Notes under the pieces: generated by a model
What the model saw: only the letters and a program-made list of their open reading frames with translations
What the model was told of the DNA's origin: nothing
Databases searched by the model: none
Translations under genes and position numbers: made by a program
Assembly (NCBI GenBank): GCA_963930655.1
Contig: OZ005621.1
Span: 5,133,001-5,197,000 of the forward strand
Origin: Myrica gale
Lineage: Eukaryota > Streptophyta > Magnoliopsida > Fagales > Myricaceae
Direction of reading: 5' to 3'
DNA length: 64,000 bases
In this document: positions 12,168 through 24,270 of the stretch, piece by piece
Position numbering within the stretch: position 1 is the first letter of the stretch
How the letters are laid out: every line of letters begins with the position of its first letter

Positions 12168-12539
12168 GGCTTCAAGCGACCAGGTTAAGAGCCGAGACGC
12201 TGGCAGACGGGGTTCCGAGTGAACTCGGGTGAGTTTTGGAGAGAGAGAGTCAGAGAGACCGCTAAGCCCGCGTACAGAGCAATCAGGGTTTAGTGGAAGA
12301 AAGAATGATCTGTGCAGGTAGACCGGCGGTTCAGGGTTGTCCCTAGTTTAGTGAAAAGAAATAAGAATACGTGTCTTGCCATTGTATTTTTCTCAGTATC
12401 CTTTTTTTTTTTCCTTTTTTCTTTTTTGAGAAAACTTCAATTTTTCCGATTACGAACTCTGTTCACTTTTTGAATTATCAAATTTTATTAATACCTATTT
12501 TTTAATTGAGTTAAAATTGTATCATATAATTTATTATTA

Positions 12540-12715
12540 ATTATTTATGTTTGGTTTAGATCTCAAAACAATTTTTTGTGTATTTTTTGGAAGTAATATA
12601 TATTCTCTTAGGATTGGTGAAAAATGCGTTAAAAATTGTTAGAATTTGTAAAAATTTATTGAGATTGATTAAAAGGTATTGAAATTGATGAAATAGTGAG
12701 CGAGAAACTTTAGGA
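12540..12715. repeat. Decayed MITE-like repeat related to the 51.5 kb copy
   Basis: Shares ATGTTTGGTT, TCTC(T)T(A/G)GGATTGGTGAAAA, GTTAAAA.TTGTT.(A/G)AATTTGTAAAAA and TATTGAAATTGAT in the same order with 51493-51742. The right inverted repeat cannot be found here. Confidence 0.65.
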
Positions 12716-12721
12716 AAAAAA

Positions 12722-13050
12722 AGCTTAGACATTCTACGAAAGGACAGGATACCGAAATCGACTAGACCGGCTTTGATGAACCCGACTGTGTTTGCCAAAA
12801 AGAACCATATGCATGGCACGGCTCCAAGTGGGATAAAGACTGTTTAGTCGAAGGTCCGAGAACCGAGCTACTTCAAGAATGGGAAATGTCGGGTCTTTTA
12901 TGTCTTTTCTAATGCCTCTGATTCCTGGATGAACGCCCCGAAGCACTTCAGCGAGCTTGAGACTAACATCAGATAGACTGGAAACAGGCTGCAGAAGAAA
13001 GCCAATGAAAAACTCCCTAAATCCAACCTGTTTGGTACTTCCAAACTGCT
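12722..13050 (-). pseudogene. Unidentified coding-like remnant
   Basis: On the minus strand a frame of about 100 residues reads well as protein (for example GFREFFIGFLLQPVSSLSDV, then VLRGVHPGIRGIRKDIKDP). It runs from a stop near 13050 to a stop near 12720. I do not recognise the family. It has no clear start and no flanking exon with matching phase, so a gene fragment or an intact small exon of unknown context are both possible. Confidence 0.3.
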
Positions 13051-13441
13051 CTGTTATGAACTATTTAGAGAGCTCATTACAGTATCTGGGTGATGACCCA
13101 CTGTTGGTTGGAAGCCATGGAAAAAGCTTCCACCGACAATCCATCACTTGTTAACTACGTTGTCAGTAATTTGGACAACAATGCTCCATTAAATCTCTGT
13201 ATACATAATGTTTGCATCAATCAAATGGCCCATTTGCTGGGTCTAAGTCCATAATTGAAGGAAGAATAACCTGAGAAGAGTTTCTGAAGCACACATATGA
13301 ATGCTACGATCATATCAATCCTTTTAAGTGACGATACAAAATCAAAAAAGCAATCAAACATCCCCTTTTGTCTCAACGCGCAGGGTGCAAGCAAGCCTTT
13401 ATATTGCGCCTCCCTGGCTGGATTTCTTCCTGTGACCATAG

Positions 13442-16404
13442 TCATTGGGGAAGAACTGGCGGGGCAATGGAGCGGGTATTATATGATCTGCAATGGCTGC
13501 ATTTCTGCCCAATTATGTAGAAGTAAACTTCCGTAGTATCATTGCAATCATTACACAGTATCCAGACCTGCAAAACAATCATGCTTCTTAGTTCTTAACG
13601 TCTTCCAGCAAATTTTGGTCAGTGGTAAGAGTTCTATAAGGAGGATAGAGAGAGATTCTGGGTGATCAGAATCCAAATATCAGAATCCACATTGTGGGTC
13701 CTCTAGTTTTAGCTTTGCAAATCCTGATATCAATGGGTACGTTTCTCAGTTATGATTAAACCTTTCTTCCACCTTTCACTTTTTCTTTGTATATTCTTTT
13801 AGAACCCATGATCTGTTGGCGTGTGCAAACATATATGCTTAAGGAATTCCAACATATTGCAAGTTTGTGAAAAAACATAAACCCACTCGTTTATCTTATA
13901 ATCTTGTGAAGCGGTTTGGTCTCTACTTGAGCCTCTTTAAATGATGCATGAAACAATGGGAAACAAGGATACGTAGGAAAATTTATTAGATAGTAACAAG
14001 GATGAAAAGGTAAGCACCTTCCTGTACCGGTAATCATCGGGCATGACGGTTGCCTCTATCTGACAACATAATCACAACAGAAAAAGTGTAACTTCAGTTC
14101 TTGAAAGAAAATTACTGTATGTAAGCACAACCAACTAGTTCGTCGCCGAATCTTTGTAAAAATGTGCAGAACAACCCACTAAGAAAGGAGCTTAAATTGA
14201 ATAACCCTACCTCCTCATCTATACTCTTCCAAGTTCGAGACATGTCAACTATTGACTTGGAGCATATGGGACAGCAGTATCTGTGTGATGTGAGAAAAAT
14301 AAGTGAGAAACCAAACAGGCAATATTTTGCCTCAGTAAACAAATAGAACTAAAAGTACTAAGAAGTGAAGGTTGTTCACTTGTCACGCTTTATCATCTCT
14401 TCGTAACATTCACAATGCATTGTGTGTCCGCATTTCATTACAGCCGTGTCCTTGAGAGAGTCAAAGAGATACTGCAACAATGGCATGATATATCAGATTT
14501 CAGAACATCACAAACAACTAGATTTCTATATATCAATAAAGCACATATGAAGCACACCTCATAGCATATTGGACAGTGGTGTCGCATGGAGTTCTCCACA
14601 CACAAATGGTTATCACGCAGAGCAACTGAATAGCAAGACCCTGAGTTCTTGCAAAAGATTAATAGTGGAGAAGATATTCTAACTAGGAGATAAAGGAAAA
14701 GAGAAGGAGACGGGAGGCAGAACAAACATTTGTATGCAATAATGACTTCAAGTAGCATAATCAAGTTTGTTGGCAAATAGGACTCATGCAGAAAGCCTTC
14801 AATCCTTTGAGCGAAAAGAAGGATCTCACTGTGGAAGCATATAATAATGAAAATCAAAATGGCCTCATGCAGACAACTTCAATCATTTGAATATTACAAC
14901 CAGATGACAACCATTGACCAATGTACTTTGGCAGCATACAATTATGTATAGGAACCACGGCCGCTCATATGTTAATATTCAATTACAATGCTTTCACTAT
15001 CGTGAAAAGAATTGGAAACTGGAGAAAAAAAATTCAAAAGACATAAAATACAGAGTAATGCTAACAGCCAAGGGGCCAAATAAATTTGATCTCCACTGTG
15101 ATCAAAATTAAAAGGTGACCTAAACTGGCATCCACACGAAAGAAAAGAAAGGACAAGCGAAACAGAACATGAAAATACTAACAGCAGAGAGATAAACATT
15201 CAGGGCTACTTCCCCTCCCCCCTTCCTAAATTAGTGGAAAATAGACAAACTGACAGGTCTCTGGTTACAGGGAAGGAAGAGCATACCACATTTTTCGCAA
15301 TGAAAGAACTTCTCACGGCCACCAACTCTGATAGACACAATAGAATTTATATCAGAATTTCATCCGTATCGTCAATGATATAGTAACTGTTAACATATTA
15401 CGAGATAAATGGATCACTAACCTGCAGATCCCACAATCATCACAATGAAACTGCCCTTTCTGAATCTGGGATTAGTTAAAAGAACGGTTTGTATCAATAA
15501 AAAAACACAAGTTATAGCAGAGAAGGGGTCATAAACCAAAGTGACAGCTCTCATTCTACTTCATATGGAAGACAAAAGTTGGCAAGTCTAAAGCAGCAAA
15601 AGATATTATTTGTTTATTTTATCCTTTTGAGGTAACTGAATCTGAGACGGTGATTACATCGTCATCATAGAATTTGCAAATTCGGCAAAAATATTCCCCC
15701 ATATTGACGCCGCAGTTCGTACATACTTGAGCAACCTAGAACAAGAAAGAAATATTACCGAAACCAATATTTGAGATATTGCAAACAAAAAAGAACGGGA
15801 AAGCTTTGCGTAACACTACAAAGAAAGTCGCATACCGGTTGCTCTGTGTCACAAACTGAACAAACCACCTGAAAAAAGAAAACAAAACCCCTCGTATCTT
15901 ATCCTTCCATAGAAAATTCAAAACAACAGATATAAATCGTAAAAAGTATAAAGAAAAACAACAAAACCAACAAGTCTTTCTCAATTGACGTACTTGTTTG
16001 ACGTCGCATCGAACGAGTTCATGCCGATCAAAATGGTTTCTCAACATACTCTAGTAAATCCATAAAAAATAACAAACACCCAGATCAAGAAGACGCGCAA
16101 AAACCACATGAAAGTTCTAGAATTTCAATGTATATGTAAATAGCATTTTCCTACAGTGGCCTCGTTGTGACAATGACGACAGGGGTAGATCTCGTTGCAG
16201 CAGGGAGCGCGAATCTTGCATCTCCTTCTGTAATGCTTGCACCTAACAAAAACCCATAGAACGAGATTTGTCGAAACACCGAGACCACGAAAATTATTGG
16301 AACAAAACCAAGCAATGATATCGACCAAGGAAAGGAGAATGCGAAGGAATGTACCCATAGCCCATCTTCCCGAAATCGAGGCGATCATTGGCTGAGCCTT
16401 CCAT
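13442..16404 (-). CDS. MIEL1: CHY zinc-finger and RING E3 ubiquitin ligase, MIEL1-type, 267 aa, 12 exons
   Basis: Exons: 16404-16355, 16242-16155, 16050-15994, 15868-15836, 15735-15658, 15465-15422, 15327-15287, 14640-14558, 14471-14380, 14280-14211, 14059-14018, 13567-13442; all GT-AG, phases consistent, 804 nt. The start [20 protein letters not shown] fits the family and there is no in-frame upstream ATG in the exon. The CHY domain begins at Cys18 (CKHYRRRC...[13 protein letters not shown]), followed by a CTCHY part. The RING has ligands C153, C156, C172, H174, H177, C180, C192, C195 (C3-H2-C3). A C-terminal zinc ribbon follows (CNDCN...[10 protein letters not shown]). The length equals what I recall for Arabidopsis MIEL1, which ubiquitinates MYB30/MYB96 in the nucleus; substrate assignment here is by homology. 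The two N-terminal zinc modules and the RING are all intact. Confidence 0.93.
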
Positions 16405-17519
16405 GAGGATTGGAGAGTTATTTGCAGAGAAAGCTCAGGAAGGAAGAAAGGGAAGGCAACGAGCCAAAGACAATGAAAGGGGTTGTTTCCCAATTTGGGA
16501 AGATGGGGAATTGGATGGCTTTTTGTTGTTGCTTGTCTCAATCCTCAAAGAGAAAGTGGGGCCATGCCGTCATTGTAAAGGCGATGAGACAGCGGCCTTT
16601 ATTCTGAATTGTGAGTCGTATCTACAAGAACAAAGTGCATTATAAAGTTACAACTCAAATCACGTAATAATCATAGAATACATGAAGAAAATAATATCGT
16701 CATTAGGCAATAGTTAATAAGAACTAAGTAATAATAGCACTAAAAATAGAGAATAGACAAATATATCGCATGCCCACTCGAGAATAGAGAGAGAAAGAGG
16801 GGATAAGATGGGGTGGCTGAGGGACTTGCATGACTTTGAGAGAAAGAGACAGGCGCCGTAATATCAGCGAATAGGGATTCGGCGAAGGAAAGCAGAGCAA
16901 CGTATTCCAAGCAATAGTTGTGGGGAGGGGGAATGAAGTATGAACCGCTGCATGTGCTAAAGACCAATGAAAATACAGAACTTTCATACAAATTTTACAT
17001 TATCAAAACATTTTAAAAATGATAAACGATCAAAATACTCAGTTAGCTCACTGGCTTCAACTTTTTCCTCTTCTTTGACAAACAAGTCTGATCCATATCT
17101 TCCATCTCCGTGTCTCTTTTCTTTTCTTATCCATCTCAGTTAGTTATTCATTGGAAAAACAGAAATTTTGGCCGGGGGTGGAAGGCTTCATTGATGTCGT
17201 CATTACATCACTAAGCGACGGCTATGTCGTCATACAAGTTCCGAGTTTAATTCCCCAAATTATTTTATATTCGAACAGAGTTCTGTGCAATACGTGTTAA
17301 CTTGGATCTGGGATGCACACAAGCCTCAAGTTGCACTTATTATATACTTTTAGGGTTCTTGTTTTCACTTCAGATCCGCTACGCCCGGTTCAACCCAACT
17401 CCCAAGGCAGGAAATACTGTAATTTCGAACTTTTCTTAGGGGACTTTTTTCATATTTGTGAATTTTGGTCCTTAAAAACATATTTTGATAAAATGACTAC
17501 AAACAAGTTTTTTTTCGAG
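16405..17519. other. Intergenic region, no gene recognised
   Basis: Contains the promoter and 5' UTR of the minus-strand RING gene. Short frames at 16388-16645 are antisense shadows of its first exon and upstream DNA. Nothing else recognised. Confidence 0.6.
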
Positions 17520-17775
17520 TGACAAGGGAAATCCGGGCACCCAACCACGTGCACCGAGTTCGGACGAACCTGACCCAGTATACGCACGAGGTGGGCTTAA
17601 CGCCACGGCAAACCCCGAGTCATGCAGTCCTCTCAAACCACACATGTCAGTTAAGTCCAGCTTCGCTGAGAGAGTGGCCCCAATGAGTTGTTTGCACCTG
17701 AGAGGATTCAAACTTGAGACTTCAGAGGAGCAAATTCCTAGGCCCCAAGCCTTCACCGACTCTTGGGGTTACTGC
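17520..17775 (-). mobile_element. SINE-like (tRNA-derived) repeat, candidate
   Basis: Read on the minus strand: a GGTGAAGGCTTGGGGCCTAG segment, then TTTGCTCC, then AGTTTGAATCCTC, which matches a pol III B box (GGTTCGAATCC type). A conserved-looking GC-rich body follows. This order resembles tRNA-derived plant SINEs and the composition contrasts with the AT-rich flanks. Ends and target duplications were not resolved. Confidence 0.45.
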
Positions 17776-18804
17776 AAACAAGTTTTATTGCATGGAAATC
17801 AGGGGAAAAAAAGTTGTATGGCATGATGTTTGAATCTTGAGGACCTGCTTCCACTAATAAATCGATCGTGAAATCAAACAGTTTTTCGACCACCTGCTTC
17901 TCTACGCCAAGACTCAGAGCATCCACGTTGTGTGTTCAATGATCATCTTTTTGTTTAACTGCAATCCCTACCCTGTAAGAGAGCCTTCCTCCAAAATTTT
18001 TGAAACTGCCAAATCTGAAATCTCAATGTAGGCATAGACTAAAATTTTTAACAATTTCCTACTCGAATTGCACCAGGCAATTCAAAGAAATAGACACAAT
18101 AGATATTTTTTTTGTAATGTCCATGCTGCTGAAAACTTTATATGAGCAATATTAAATAATATAAAATTTATTTACTGTGTCTATCTCTCTAAATTAAATC
18201 ATGTCATTTTGATAGAAAATTGAAGAAAATATTAATCCATGCTGACACCATTGATGAACTTTTTGAACCCGTTTGAAGACCGTACAACCAATCTCAGGGT
18301 AAAAGCGTATCGTCTGCTTGTCATTATTTTTGCTTAAAATTTTGGACTTAAATCCACTTTGTGTAAAAGTGCTCAAACGCCGCCAGTCCACAACAAAACG
18401 ACTCGCAAATTAGCTAAATGTTGAAGTATAGATTCAATAAAAGTATATCATGAGTGTTCAAATGCTGTCGAATGTCATCAAAGTAAAAATCTGTATAAAG
18501 AATTGACGCGACCCCTAGAGTTGCTTCCGTTGCACATTCATATGCTTACACTCTCGCCATATTAACAATGAGAACTTGTAAAGGTATATACAATGAGAAC
18601 AATGACTGATCATATTAACAAGGACGAAGATGTACACAATATCTACAGAATTCCTTCCCAGCCCTACTAGCCCTTTGCAATAACATTCAACTGCAGTCGC
18701 TCTCTGTAAGGGCTCAAAATAAGAATGTGAATATTGTTCATAGCATGTCTATTGCGACTGACCTCTCTCGGCTATCATGCCAGAGGAATCATGCGCTGAC
18801 CTAA
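17776..18804. other. Intergenic region, no gene recognised
   Basis: AT-rich sequence without credible exons. The right part is the 3' UTR side of the lipase gene that stops at 18805. Confidence 0.6.
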
Positions 18805-21800
18805 TTAATTCAATGCAACCCCATTCTCCGGCTCTGTATTCAATCCGATAACCGGAGTAGCGGGAACTCTGGACAAGACAACGTTTCCTTGATGATCCGT
18901 TGAGCCATACTCCGCCACTTGGGAACCCATCACAATTCTGCACGTCCCTGGTTGTCCAGACATTAATTCAACGCCATAATAAACTAGATGGTCCGAGATG
19001 CTGGTGCCTGTCACTGACCTGCACAAAGGAGCCAAATAATTTGTACCAGCTTTTCTGACATTTCTGTTACCGTTCAACTTCCATGGTTGTGCATAACAAG
19101 GTTGTCAAAAACAAAACAGAGGCATGTCATGAGACTTGCCTGCTACAAGTAGGGTCTTCTCCGGTATCATCACAGACCTTCTCAATTTTATAATCAAGAC
19201 TTTCCAATGCAATGTTGTAAAGCCACACCTAGAATAAAGGAATAGGTTGGAAGCAAATGAGGCACCAAATAGAGATACTAGACATACAAAAATTCATCAT
19301 TACGGAAAGTAAATGGGTACCTCTCTTGGGAAGTGGTGGTATGTCTTCTGAGGGAAGTAGTGGTAGAATGGAGGTAAATGAGGCACAATATCATGGTCAT
19401 TTGTGACTCGAATTGTGTTTGGCACAAGTTTGCTATAGCAAGATGCAAAAACTGCATTGCCAATACGAGGTTGTCCAAATGTCACAACTTGAACCTCGCG
19501 GGCTTCATGATTAACCTGTAAACAAACAGATATTATCCCAGAAGACTAATATTTTCAACAAATGTGCTTCCAGATGAAATTTTACTCCAGAACCAAGATC
19601 TAACAAAAGAGCAGAACAGCACTGAGTGGAAAAGAAACAGCTTCAGCAAGCAGCGGAAAGAAATCAATTAATACACTTAGGAATTTCTTTCAAAACAGGC
19701 TTCTTGAATATGTGACTTCCACATACATTTCAACAACAGCTATATGCTAAATATATATCAAATCAGAGATAAGAATTAATGAATGACGCTATTTTCAATT
19801 GAACTCCACTACTAATACATTAAATGAATACAAATCGACTATTACACATCCAGAAAATATGGTACCAACTTCCACCTACAGTAAACAAAAACAGTGCCAA
19901 CAAAAACTTCAATGAAACTGCCCCACACAAAATGCAACAGCGCAGATGCAAAACAAAAGCATATGTCACTTAATGGGAACCATGGGTCTTTGGACCAGGT
20001 GACATAAGATAATCAAACAAGTGCAAAACACATGCACATGTCAAAGTCGGGTCAAAATCTCCGTGTCCCCACATTAATGTCAAGGAGCATGTGAATGCAA
20101 GTACGCCAACTCATAAAATTGATCCTAAAGAACGCTCAGACCAACAGAGCACTCTGTAAAGAACCTCATAGCACTAGAGATAATGGAAATGAAGCCACGA
20201 ATCATAGAAAAAAGAAGCAAGTCATATTTGTAAGTACCTTTAGATCAAGCCCACAAAAGGCAGCCATTGCACCTCCCATTGAATGCCCTGTCACCAAGAT
20301 GGGAATCTCTCCATACAACTCCTTTGCCCTCTCAACAGCATTTATTACTACAGGGCGTATAGTCGTGTTGTGGTAAGCATAATAAAACCCATGGTGCACC
20401 TAGAAAGAATCAAAAGTTAATGACAATTCATACAATTAAACTACAGTATAAATTTGGAAAAACATTTCCTTGCAACATACCATTGCATCAACCATGCCAG
20501 GGTAATTCAAGTCGAGCTGTTTCCAATACAAATCCTCAATCCAATTCATTATGCTGCACATGTGCAGTTCAACCATTAATCAGCAACCCCTTAAAGGAAG
20601 ATAAAAACCAGGGTGGCCTTGGGGCAAACCCAATTTTACAGTAAAAAGCTACACTGATTTTTTAAAAGGGAAAATTCATTTTTGGTCCTTGAGATTTTAC
20701 ACCGTTTTCATTATAGGCCATTGGGTTTTAAAACTAACGATTTTAGTCCTTGATTCTTACCATGTTTTCATAATAGGTCATTGAGATTTAAAACTAAAAA
20801 TTTAGCCCTTGAGTTTTGGGCTCTTTTAAAAAAAAAAAAAGTATTCCGTTCAGCTCTCTATCCAGCCCACTAACTGCAGAAGGTCCACATCAGCAGAAAT
20901 TCAAGTCAGTCACCCACATGTCTAACAAGTAAAATAGTGTGTAGCGTGGGACAAGGGGATAGGCTTGAGTTGGGCAAGTTGGAACGACAGCATTTTGTGG
21001 GATACCGGTGGATAGTGGATGATGCAACATCAAATGTGACCAACATAGCTTATTGGACAGGTGGGAAGAGACACGTGGGCGACTGACTTGGATTTCTGCT
21101 AAGGCGAATCTTCTGCCGTTGGTAGGTTGGACAGAGAGTTGACTGTGAAGGACTTTTTTTTTTAAAGCCCAAAACTCAATGACTAAAATTTTTAGTTTTG
21201 AAACCTAAGGATCTATTATGAAATCGGTGTAAAACTCAAGGACCAAAAAATAATTACCCCCTTTTTAAAATAATCTACTTTTTTTTTATCTTCATTTCCA
21301 ACCAAACCATCAGAACTCATGAAAAACCCCTTTTATTCTTCATTCAACAGTCAAGGCCAAAAAACAGAATTGAACAGTAATTACAAGTTAATAAACCACA
21401 AGCACATCTACCTATGTTCTTGAGTTCCTCGAAACGCAATCACAATAGCGTTAAGATCTTTTGCCACCCCCACAAATCCCTGCAGTGGATAGGCATTAAA
21501 ATTTCAATTGCAAAACAAAAATTTGAGTGAAAAAATAGCAGCATAAAACCAGGAAGGACATGCTATGGTCTAACGCCAGCATGCTGTGAGAATGCACCTG
21601 TAAGCAGTGCTGAATATCAACAACCAACTCTATGATTTCAAATCCCTGTTTCCATTAGAAGAGAACATTAGCCTAACTGTTTTTGAAGAAAGTTTGGAGA
21701 AATACCATTTGACAAAATATTCAAACTCAAAGCTTACTCTTGCACTCACACACAAAGCAGATTATATTAATCTTAGTACCTTTGTCAAGCCATCACATCT

Positions 21801-23282
21801 TGGGCATGTCCAAGAAAATAATTCTGACAAATCTGTCATGTAAACCTGAACAGGCAAAAAATTCTTTGAGTCATCAATTTCGTGTGATAGAATCTCTAGC
21901 CAAGGATGATTTTCAAAACCTAGATAATTGACCTTAATTCAAGCACCAGATGGAACTTGACATACTCTGCTTTGAACTCATGCCAGGGGTGAATTTGAAG
22001 ACAGTTTAATATTTTAAGCACAAACAACATAAATAAATACTTTGGTCTCTATGTTCAAATCGAGGTCAACTGGGTATCTAAGGCATGAGCAGAAAGTACA
22101 TTGGAGAAATTTGGTTGTATATTCTCCTGTCAAGAAAAAAGGTAGAGTAGAACAACTCCCTAATTTTAAACTCAAGCTCAAAACCTCTTATGCAAACCAT
22201 GCAGACTTTAAATGCCTACTCGTATTTGAGTTTCAGCTCACTGATAGTAAATTCTGTTCAACTAGACAGACTTCAAACGCTACCAAAACTGCCGACCATT
22301 TATCCAGCCCACCATCAAGGAGAAGTAAATGGTACTTAAACGATAGGACTATAAGTTTTTAAAGATCTTAATCCACCAATCCAAGTTGCTAATCGCTTCA
22401 AAGACATTTCCAGTAGGACTTACCGCGGAAGCATACTCCACTAGTATTGTGGTCAGGGTACGATTGTAGATGCCACTATGATCCTCGGTGACCTTGACCT
22501 TGAGTTCTGCAAGTAAACAAGGGAAACCTCAGTAAAAAAATTTAAGGAGTAGAGACATGTATAGAACTGGCTCACTTAATAAAGCATACATCTTAAAATG
22601 ACTCTATCTGCAACTCCACACATACCCGAAATTGAATGACTAGTAAAGCCTCTAACAGACTTGATTTTTCAGGCTAGCTCAAGAAGACTAATTAAGCTAG
22701 CTTGAGAAGACTTCAAATCAACCCAACTGTCAAAATTTCAATCGTGAATTTTATATCTCCTACTAAAGACATTATGGTTCATTGATTGTTAGCTTCAAGT
22801 GAAAGCCACAAGCATTGAGAGAGTGTCCTGAGGAAGGAGCTTAGAAGCCTTGGGCCAAGCCGGGCCAATTGAACTTTCTCTAATTGAACAAAATCATTTA
22901 AAATTGTCGCCTAAAGTTTCCATCTACCTAACAACATGAATCTAACCTATCATCCAGAAACTATACTTGCAATGCCTAAAATCCACGATTCCAATCTGTT
23001 CAAAAGAAGATCAACTTATACAACACCTCCAAATGTCTCAGGTAATCATTCACCTTGTCCAGGAAATTAAAAGCGGACACAGGTATCCTTTGGACTTTAA
23101 ACGAAATATAGAAGAACGGAAGCTTATGAAATTGACTAATATTAGACAAAAATATCATCTTGCTTGAAAACCAAACATTAATGGAGAAGATGTTGAGTTG
23201 GAAGTTCGTTGTCACCTCTCCCAGCTGAAAAGGCAAGTAGACATGTAAAGATTGCCAATATCAACCAGCTACTCTTTCCCAT
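18805..23282 (-). CDS. Class-3 (alpha/beta-hydrolase) lipase, secreted or endomembrane, 354 aa, 10 exons
   Basis: Exons: 23282-23216, 22506-22424, 21845-21780, 21645-21598, 21479-21412, 20553-20481, 20399-20238, 19515-19321, 19228-19140, 19018-18805; 1065 nt, in frame throughout. Residues 1-22 (MGKSSWLILAIFTCLLAFSAG) form a signal peptide. The nucleophile elbow GHSMGG has Ser175; Asp231 (DHDIVPHLPP) and His294 (SDHLVYYG) complete the expected triad. Acyl hydrolysis of glycerolipids is the family activity; the substrate here is unknown. All introns are GT-AG except intron 9, which starts GCAAGT. A 5' UTR intron is likely just upstream (acceptor near 23287). Intron 5 holds a Mutator-like MITE. 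By memory it matches Arabidopsis At5g18630/At5g18640. Confidence 0.93.
20668..21261. mobile_element. Mutator-like MITE with long inverted repeats in a lipase intron
   Basis: A 594 bp element whose left arm (GGTCCTTGAGATTTTACACC and on to about 20835) is inverted on the right (about 21150-21261, GGTGTAAAACTCAAGGACC). Ends are GGG...CCC and the flanks are TTTTTAAAA at 20659-20667 and 21262-21270, a 9 bp duplication as expected for Mutator-like elements. The left arm also contains an internal near-repeat of the phrase TTTTCATAATAGG(C/T)CATTG. No coding capacity. Confidence 0.8.
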
Positions 23283-24262
23283 TACCCTGTCAACCAAAAG
23301 AAAAAACAATTCATAATACAAAAACAACAAATCAACAAAATTTAAGGAAAATATATCTCCCCTCCATCATGAAACAACGCAATAACTAACAAATTGCCGA
23401 CAAATCAAGAAATGACCGTAAATATCGAATGAGAAAAAGAAACCTAGAGGACCCAATTTGCAAGATGAATCCAGAGCTCAGGAGATGATCGGATCGCTCC
23501 CGTGAAGCTGGGCGATATTGCAACTTACGGTTGCTCCGGCCCTTCGCTACAAATTTCTAGAGTAATTCCTAATTGAGAGATTAACAGATAAATTGGAAGA
23601 CGGAGAATAGAGCCAATTGTCAAAAGGCAAAAAGGGTCACAGAAGGAATGGTCGCTCTGTTTACTCTTTTCTTATTTGGATTGCCGAAATTGACCCCGGC
23701 TCTTCTTTCGCGCAATTTTATTAAATTCTCGCTTTTGATGCGTGTGGGGGATGGATTCCGCATCTTGATCCCCTTCGTGGCGTGTCTGAACCGGTGGAGG
23801 ACTTGATCCACTTTCTGGCGTGTCTAAACTGCAGAACTGCACGTGCTGATGTGTATTTCCTATTTCGGATGAGATAGATTGTCTCGTTTTGCCTTCTTTG
23901 TCGGAGTCAGTTTGGATAAGGTTTCGGGATATGATATGGGTCCATGTTCGCCCAGCCCAATTTTTGGGCCCACGTTTTCAGTAGGTTATGGGCTTGGACT
24001 GATTTATTTGTTTAGGGTGTGATGCCATGGGCCTCGTGTTTATTAAAAGCTAGTGTGCACATGTTTTTGTTTTTTTGCTTAATTATTGATACAGTGCATG
24101 TCATATTCACTTTTAATAAAATCAGCTGAAGTATAATTTTGAATAAGTTAATCTTGATCTATTTTTTAGACATATGGGTAATTTTCGTCCACTAAAAATT
24201 ATCCTACTAACGATAACAAGGTTCGAGATATGTTATCCAATTTCGAAAATAGATATATCTGC
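23283..24262. other. Lipase 5' UTR and promoter, then intergenic sequence
   Basis: The segment 23287-23530 contains the probable 5' UTR exon and intron of the lipase gene. From about 23640 onward no gene is recognised. Confidence 0.6.
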
Positions 24263-24270
24263 TCTAGATC

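Larger units (their letters stand above)
12168..13441. other. Spacer between the PPR-like gene and the RING gene
   Basis: Holds the 5' region of the PPR-like gene (to about 12400), a decayed AT-rich MITE-like stretch at about 12540-12715, a coding-like remnant at about 12722-13050, and the 3' UTR of the minus-strand RING gene. The MITE-like stretch (GGATTGGTGAAAAATGCG, TATTGAAATTGATGAA) is related to the copy near 51493. Confidence 0.6.

Noticed and set aside
17472-17756. 94-codon minus-strand frame
   Set aside because: It is a translation of the SINE-like repeat, not a gene.
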